DNA of 9,626 bases. It comes from Candidatus Latescibacteria bacterium 4484_7 (GTDB taxonomy: Bacteria > Krumholzibacteriota > Krumholzibacteriia > Krumholzibacteriales > Krumholzibacteriaceae). A model generated the notes under the pieces. That model worked only from the letters and a program-made list of their open reading frames with translations, searched no databases and was not told the origin of the DNA. Location: the NCBI GenBank assembly GCA_002085285.1, contig NATK01000039.1, positions 1 through 9,626 of the forward strand, read 5' to 3'. The position numbers and the translations under genes are program-made. Of the stretch, positions 6,536 through 9,626 are shown one piece after another (position 1 is the stretch's first letter; each line of letters opens with the position of its first letter).

Positions 6536-7231
6536 CTACCGCTCGATCTTGTACCCTATGCCGTGGATGTTTTTGATGAGCACAGCCGCCTTGCCCAGCT
6601 TCTCTCTGATGTGCCTTATGTGAACATCGATCGTTCTATCCGTTACGATCTTTTCGTCCCCCCAGAGGTGATTCATTATTTGACTGCGCGAGAACACCCA
6701 TCCTTCCTTGCCGGCAAGAAGGTGCAGAATCCTAAATTCGGTCGGAGTGAGCTCCACCTTACGGCCGTTGGCAATAACTTCGAATTTTGACGGATCTATG
6801 AAAAGCGCCTTGCCGATCCTTATCTTCTTGCCACCCTCCTTTCCCTCCTCTTTGCGACCTCCGCTCCTTCTCAGCACGGCCTTCACGCGGGCCACAAGCT
6901 CGCGCGGCGAAAAAGGCTTTGTCACATAATCATCGGCCCCGAGCTCGAGTCCCAACACGCGATCCGTCTCCTCTCCTCTCGCTGTGAGCATGATTACGGG
7001 TACCCGGGCGAACCTTTCGTCGCCTTTGAGCTGCTTGCAGAGCTCGAAGCCGTCGGCATCGGGCAACATAAGGTCGAGGATTATGAGCTCGGGCAGCGTG
7101 CCGGATAAAAAACGCATTAGTTCCGCGCCCGTTGTAACCCCTTTTACATTGAATCCGGAACGTTTCAGGTGCAGTTCGACAAGCTCGAGGATATCCCTTT
7201 CGTCGTCAACCACTACAACGAGTTTTTCCAT
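6536..7231 (-). CDS. phoB: PhoB, OmpR-family response regulator of the phosphate regulon
   Basis: PhoB is a cytoplasmic transcription factor activated by PhoR. The 231-residue protein has a receiver domain at about 1-120 with the acidic pocket Asp9/Asp10, phospho-acceptor Asp53 in ILDLMLPD, Thr83 and Lys105. A charged, Gly/Lys-rich linker follows at about 122-136 and a winged-helix DNA-binding domain at about 137-231 (LTPTEFRILHLL at 161-172; the recognition-helix region DRTIDVHIRHIREKL at 198-212; GIGYKIE near the end). Order and spacing with phoR support the PhoB/PhoR assignment over other OmpR-type regulators. The start has only a weak GGGATG-like ribosome-binding site, and an inverted repeat sits just upstream, so translation may be restrained. 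Confidence 0.93.
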   Translation of the reverse strand: MEKLVVVVDDERDILELVELHLKRSGFNVKGVTTGAELMRFLSGTLPELIILDLMLPDADGFELCKQLKGDERFARVPVIMLTARGEETDRVLGLELGADDYVTKPFSPRELVARVKAVLRRSGGRKEEGKEGGKKIRIGKALFIDPSKFEVIANGRKVELTPTEFRILHLLAGKEGWVFSRSQIMNHLWGDEKIVTDRTIDVHIRHIREKLGKAAVLIKNIHGIGYKIER

Positions 7232-7245
7232 AAGGCATCATCCCG

Positions 7246-7274
7246 AATCGCAGCATAAACGCGCGCTTGCGATT
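7246..7274 (-). other. Inverted repeat just upstream of the phoB start
   Basis: AATCGCA (7268-7274) and TGCGATT (7246-7252) on the minus strand pair perfectly over 7 bp. The stem can be extended by two G-C pairs past one bulged A, leaving a loop of about 10 bases. It ends about 15 bases before the phoB ATG, where the ribosome-binding site is weak. No U tract follows, so it is not a terminator. It could be a leader hairpin or an operator-like palindrome. The rest of the 154-bp gap (7232-7385) shows no Pho-type repeats; an AT-rich ATATTTAAT at 7272-7280 could be part of a promoter but lacks a convincing -35. Confidence 0.4.
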
Positions 7275-7385
7275 AAATATTCTTTGCCTAACGCGAAGCA
7301 GGCTGCACCATACATCCACCATACGATCGACGAATCGGCAGGACACGACTTATATTCACGAAGTCATCAAAGCCGCTGCCGGGTA

Positions 7386-8891
7386 TCAGTTGAAATCGGC
7401 GAAGTAACATACCGCCACACTGCCCGGGCCGATCTCGAGACTATCCTGGCAGCTCCGCCGCAGGACATCGCCACGATCCATTTTCGCTTTTTCCCCATCA
7501 CTGTATCTGCCCCGCAGGCCGCCTACGAAATCGGCGCAGATGTCGTATGTGCCGGGCGGCAGCCTTTTTCTGTATATAAAAATCCTTGCCGGCAGCGTGC
7601 GCCAGCATCTTATGTCCGCATGCGTGACGTTTTCGAGAGCCGAGTCTATGAGCACCCCCTTTGCGACATTTCCCCAGAAGCTCTTGCCCTTGCTCTTCTC
7701 CTTGAGCTTCTCCGAAGCCTTGTAGCGCACGAGTGCCGCGGCGAATGCCTTTGCTATCGTAACGGCCTTCTTGTCGTCCATGTTCTTCTTCGCAATCGCC
7801 GAGACGTCCTGAGCGAGAAAGGCATAACCAGAGGCCCCGGGTTTCGCAGAGACCGCCGGCCTCCTACGAGACGGTGAAGCTGTACGGGCCGTTGAGACCG
7901 AATCCTCTCCGCTCGATTCTCCCGACGCCAGAAGCACTTCGCCGGCACTTCGACCGACACCTGACGAATTTTCCGAGCTAGACTCAAAACAGCTCACTCT
8001 GACTCCACCTATCGATGTCGGCCGCTCGACAAGTACCGGTATCTGCAGCTGGAAGGTGTATGTCTTGCCGTCCTTGTCAACGCCGGTGTGCTTGATGTTG
8101 AGCTCGCGCTTAAGCGGAGCGAGCCCCGCAAAGACTATGGCAATCACCTCGCCGGCGTCTTCGTCCATGTGAGCCGGCGGCGCATACTCGTCACCGAACT
8201 CTTTGACGAAATCGTCGTATTTGTCGTCGAAATGAAGTACGGCGGCGAGCCTAAGAATGTCGCGCTTCAACTGATCGGGCACCTCGAAGGGAAACATCTT
8301 TTCGTAATCTTTGTACGCCCGATACGCCTGGACGTAAGAGATAAAGGCGTCGTTGTACCGGCCCGCTATCTCCTGAATGATTCCTGCGAGATAGCGGCCG
8401 AAGGCGTCGCTCTTGTACTTGTTCTTGCTCTGATACTTGTTCGTCAGAAGCTCGAGGTCCTTGTCGATCCTTCTTGCCTCCACGAGGGCTTCGTCGAGAG
8501 CGCCGAGCTTTAGGTAGTTGAGCGCCATAAAGGTGTTTACCATCACCTTCTCGTAATCCTCGCCGTAATAAGGCCTCATATTGGGGCTTACCGTTCCGGC
8601 CAGCTCGCGCGTAATGCTCTTCGTGTACAGCTCGTCGGCGAGGGCGTAAGCCTCTTCGAAGTACTTGTTGCTCTCCTCATAATCGCCCGCATAGTGATTC
8701 AGAGCACCCATATTGAGCAGGTACAGCAGTCTGCTCTTGCCCCCGAAGGCCTTTTCGTGCGACTCGAGATCGGCGATCGCCTGCTGAAAGTCCGCGGCAG
8801 GGAGAAACCGGTCGACGGCCATCTCGCGCCGGAGCGTCGATGCGCAGCCGATAGCAAGGAGCACAATAAGGGAAAAAAGAATTTTTCGCAT
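7386..8891 (-). CDS. COG3014-type TPR lipoprotein of unknown function
   Basis: A 501-residue exported lipoprotein: MRKILFSLIVLLAIGC gives a short signal sequence with a lipobox-like AIGC, Cys16 being the lipidated residue. Residues about 30-235 are alpha-helical and TPR-like (LNMGALNHYAGDYEESNKYFEEAYALADEL at about 59-88 contains a typical helix pair; FMALNYLKLGALDEALVEARR at 121-141). After about 240 a conserved part includes IAIVFAGLAPLKRE and QDVSAIAKKNMDDKKAVTIAKAFAAAL, and a C-terminal beta-rich region ends in VAVCYFADFN. This layout matches COG3014, a family often encoded beside LpoB-like lipoproteins, as here. A Ser-rich insertion occupies about 301-355. No clear ribosome-binding site precedes the ATG. 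The function is unknown; an envelope or peptidoglycan-related role is suggested only by its neighbour. Confidence 0.85.
   Translation of the reverse strand: MRKILFSLIVLLAIGCASTLRREMAVDRFLPAADFQQAIADLESHEKAFGGKSRLLYLLNMGALNHYAGDYEESNKYFEEAYALADELYTKSITRELAGTVSPNMRPYYGEDYEKVMVNTFMALNYLKLGALDEALVEARRIDKDLELLTNKYQSKNKYKSDAFGRYLAGIIQEIAGRYNDAFISYVQAYRAYKDYEKMFPFEVPDQLKRDILRLAAVLHFDDKYDDFVKEFGDEYAPPAHMDEDAGEVIAIVFAGLAPLKRELNIKHTGVDKDGKTYTFQLQIPVLVERPTSIGGVRVSCFESSSENSSGVGRSAGEVLLASGESSGEDSVSTARTASPSRRRPAVSAKPGASGYAFLAQDVSAIAKKNMDDKKAVTIAKAFAAALVRYKASEKLKEKSKGKSFWGNVAKGVLIDSALENVTHADIRCWRTLPARIFIYRKRLPPGTYDICADFVGGLRGRYSDGEKAKMDRGDVLRRSCQDSLEIGPGSVAVCYFADFN
7827..7991 (-). other. Ser-rich low-complexity insertion within the COG3014 lipoprotein
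   Basis: Residues about 301-355 (starting CFESSSENSSGVGRSAGEV and ending SAKPGASGY) are rich in Ser, Gly, Ala, Glu and Arg. They lie between IGGVRVS and AFLAQDVSAIAKKN, which I would expect to be close together in related proteins. Short degenerate echoes such as GESSGED and SSSENSSG are present, but no exact long DNA repeat as in pstS or the porin. The boundaries are approximate and rest on my recollection of the family. Confidence 0.5.
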
Positions 8892-8913
8892 AGCTTATAT
8901 CCGGATGAACTGC

Positions 8914-8949
8914 GGCGCGTCAGGCGTACAAGCCATCACACGCCGCGCC
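8914..8949. other. Inverted repeat in the gap before the COG3014 gene
   Basis: Two nested 5-bp arms, GGCGC/GCGCC outside and GGCGT/ACGCC inside, with a four-base bulge and a 12-base loop, form a GC-rich hairpin in the 110-bp gap between lpoB and the TPR gene. No U tract follows on the minus strand, so it is not a standard terminator. It may limit read-through or stabilise mRNA. The rest of the gap shows nothing recognisable. Confidence 0.35.
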
Positions 8950-9001
8950 AATACCCTTAGAGCCGTGCCGTCCCGTTGTTCCACCCGATGCGGGCAGGTG
9001 A

Positions 9002-9604
9002 TTAAATCTTGAACTTATCCTTCGCGATGTACTTCTTGATCTTCTTCTGCCCTATCCAGACCTTTTCGTTCGTTTCGATGTTTATCAGTTCGAGGTCCAC
9101 CTGGTAGAAGATGACCTTCTTGCCTTCGATCTGGTCGATGATCGAGTTGATCGAGCCGAAGAGCATAAAGTCGGCGCCGAGCTCGCGCCCCATCTTCTTC
9201 ATCGTCTCAGGCGAAGAGTAGTGCGACTGGTCCACCTTCTCGTCCCTCAGCGCTTCCCTTATGTCCTTGTCCGCGACGAACGACACCCGACCGCTGTTGA
9301 TCAGTTCCCGCTGAAGATCGTTGACGAATGTCTCTACGGCTATATGCTCGTAGCTCTTGTTCTGAACGAAACCCACTATGACAACGGGCTTCTTGCCGTA
9401 CTTTCCGGTGAACTCGCCGAGCCACGGTCTGGACAGACAATCCTTTACCATCTCTTCGGCGACGAGCCTCGAATCGGTATCGTTCCAGGTGCCGCTAAGG
9501 TCGGTGACGGCCCCCGGTTCGATGCGCTGAACCTTTACCGTGTGCGCGCAGCCGAAGGCAAGAACCAGCGAAGCAAGCGCCAGAACGAAAACAAATCTCC
9601 TCAT
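9002..9604 (-). CDS. lpoB: LpoB-like penicillin-binding-protein activator lipoprotein
   Basis: The 200-residue protein starts at the ATG at 9604, preceded by AGGAGG six bases upstream; an in-frame ATG seven codons earlier overlaps this site and is unlikely. The signal peptide MRRFVFVLALASLVLAFGC ends in a lipobox-like AFGC with Cys19 as lipid anchor. The family-typical DLSGTWNDTDSRLVAEEM is at about 36-53 and an alpha/beta fold follows, with PVVIVGFVQNKSYEHI at about 73-88 and LGADFMLFGSINSI at about 141-154. In enterobacteria LpoB reaches from the outer membrane to stimulate the peptidoglycan synthase PBP1b. More distant homologues like this are annotated by the same domain, but the partner is not established. 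It sits upstream of a COG3014 gene, a common pairing. Confidence 0.87.
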   Translation of the reverse strand: MRRFVFVLALASLVLAFGCAHTVKVQRIEPGAVTDLSGTWNDTDSRLVAEEMVKDCLSRPWLGEFTGKYGKKPVVIVGFVQNKSYEHIAVETFVNDLQRELINSGRVSFVADKDIREALRDEKVDQSHYSSPETMKKMGRELGADFMLFGSINSIIDQIEGKKVIFYQVDLELINIETNEKVWIGQKKIKKYIAKDKFKI

Positions 9605-9610
9605 TCGTTT

Positions 9611-9616
9611 CCTCCT
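9611..9616 (-). promoter_or_regulatory. Ribosome-binding site of the LpoB-like gene
   Basis: AGGAGG on the minus strand, six bases upstream of the ATG at 9604. It places the start at MRRFVF and shows that the gene is complete within the window. Confidence 0.85.
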
Positions 9617-9626
9617 TTTCACCATC

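Noticed and set aside
7232..7385. Factor-independent terminator between the COG3014 gene and phoB
   Set aside because: The one inverted repeat has no U tract after it on the minus strand.
6984..7877. Plus-strand open frame of 297 codons over phoB and the COG3014 gene
   Set aside because: Antisense to two well-supported genes; Ser/Arg-rich composition typical of a shadow frame.
9605..9625. Upstream in-frame start for the LpoB-like gene at 9625
   Set aside because: It would place the strong AGGAGG inside the gene and add a highly basic stretch before the signal peptide; the ATG at 9604 has ideal spacing.

Overview
The window carries one strand of genes only: every supported gene is on the minus strand, so transcription runs from high to low coordinates. 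Lipoproteins with lipoboxes, a beta-barrel porin ending in phenylalanine and a penicillin-binding-protein activator of the LpoB type show a Gram-negative (diderm) bacterium. The gene set and moderately GC-rich coding sequence would fit a deltaproteobacterium-like or other uncultured diderm lineage, but I cannot place it more precisely from sequence alone.

In transcription order there are two blocks. The first (about 9604 to 7386) is an envelope pair: an LpoB-like outer-membrane lipoprotein and a COG3014-type TPR lipoprotein. The second (7231 to 1) is a phosphate-starvation cluster: phoB (response regulator), phoR (sensor kinase), a Porin_5-type outer-membrane porin, pstS, pstC, pstA and the first codons of pstB, which runs off the left edge. 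PhoR and PhoB would sense and respond to low phosphate, the porin would bring phosphate or related anions through the outer membrane, and PstS with the PstC/PstA channel and PstB ATPase would import it into the cytoplasm.

A clear regulatory signal lies upstream of the porin: four hexamers related to TTAACA in exact 11-bp phase (4615-4653), followed 9 nt later by a -10-like TATCTT. This has the architecture of a double Pho box and probably drives porin-pstSCAB. I saw no comparable array upstream of pstS or of phoB.

Three features are unusual. (1) The 3' end of pstA contains a perfect 32-bp tandem duplication (173-236). Because 32 is not a multiple of three, the duplication shifts the frame and replaces the basic C-terminal tail of PstA; the displaced tail codons remain intact at 128-172. 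(2) PstS and the porin each carry an in-frame, repeat-built, Ser/Ala/Gly-rich segment exactly between signal peptide and mature domain: about 85 residues with a 52-bp exact DNA repeat in PstS, and three 21-residue tandem units in the porin. (3) The COG3014 lipoprotein has a Ser-rich insertion of about 55 residues inside its conserved region. Together these suggest lineage-specific acquisition of low-complexity, surface-exposed segments in exported proteins.

No RNA genes, insertion sequences or CRISPR arrays were seen. No intergenic stretch exceeds about 300 bases; the longest is the 171-bp Pho-box region.
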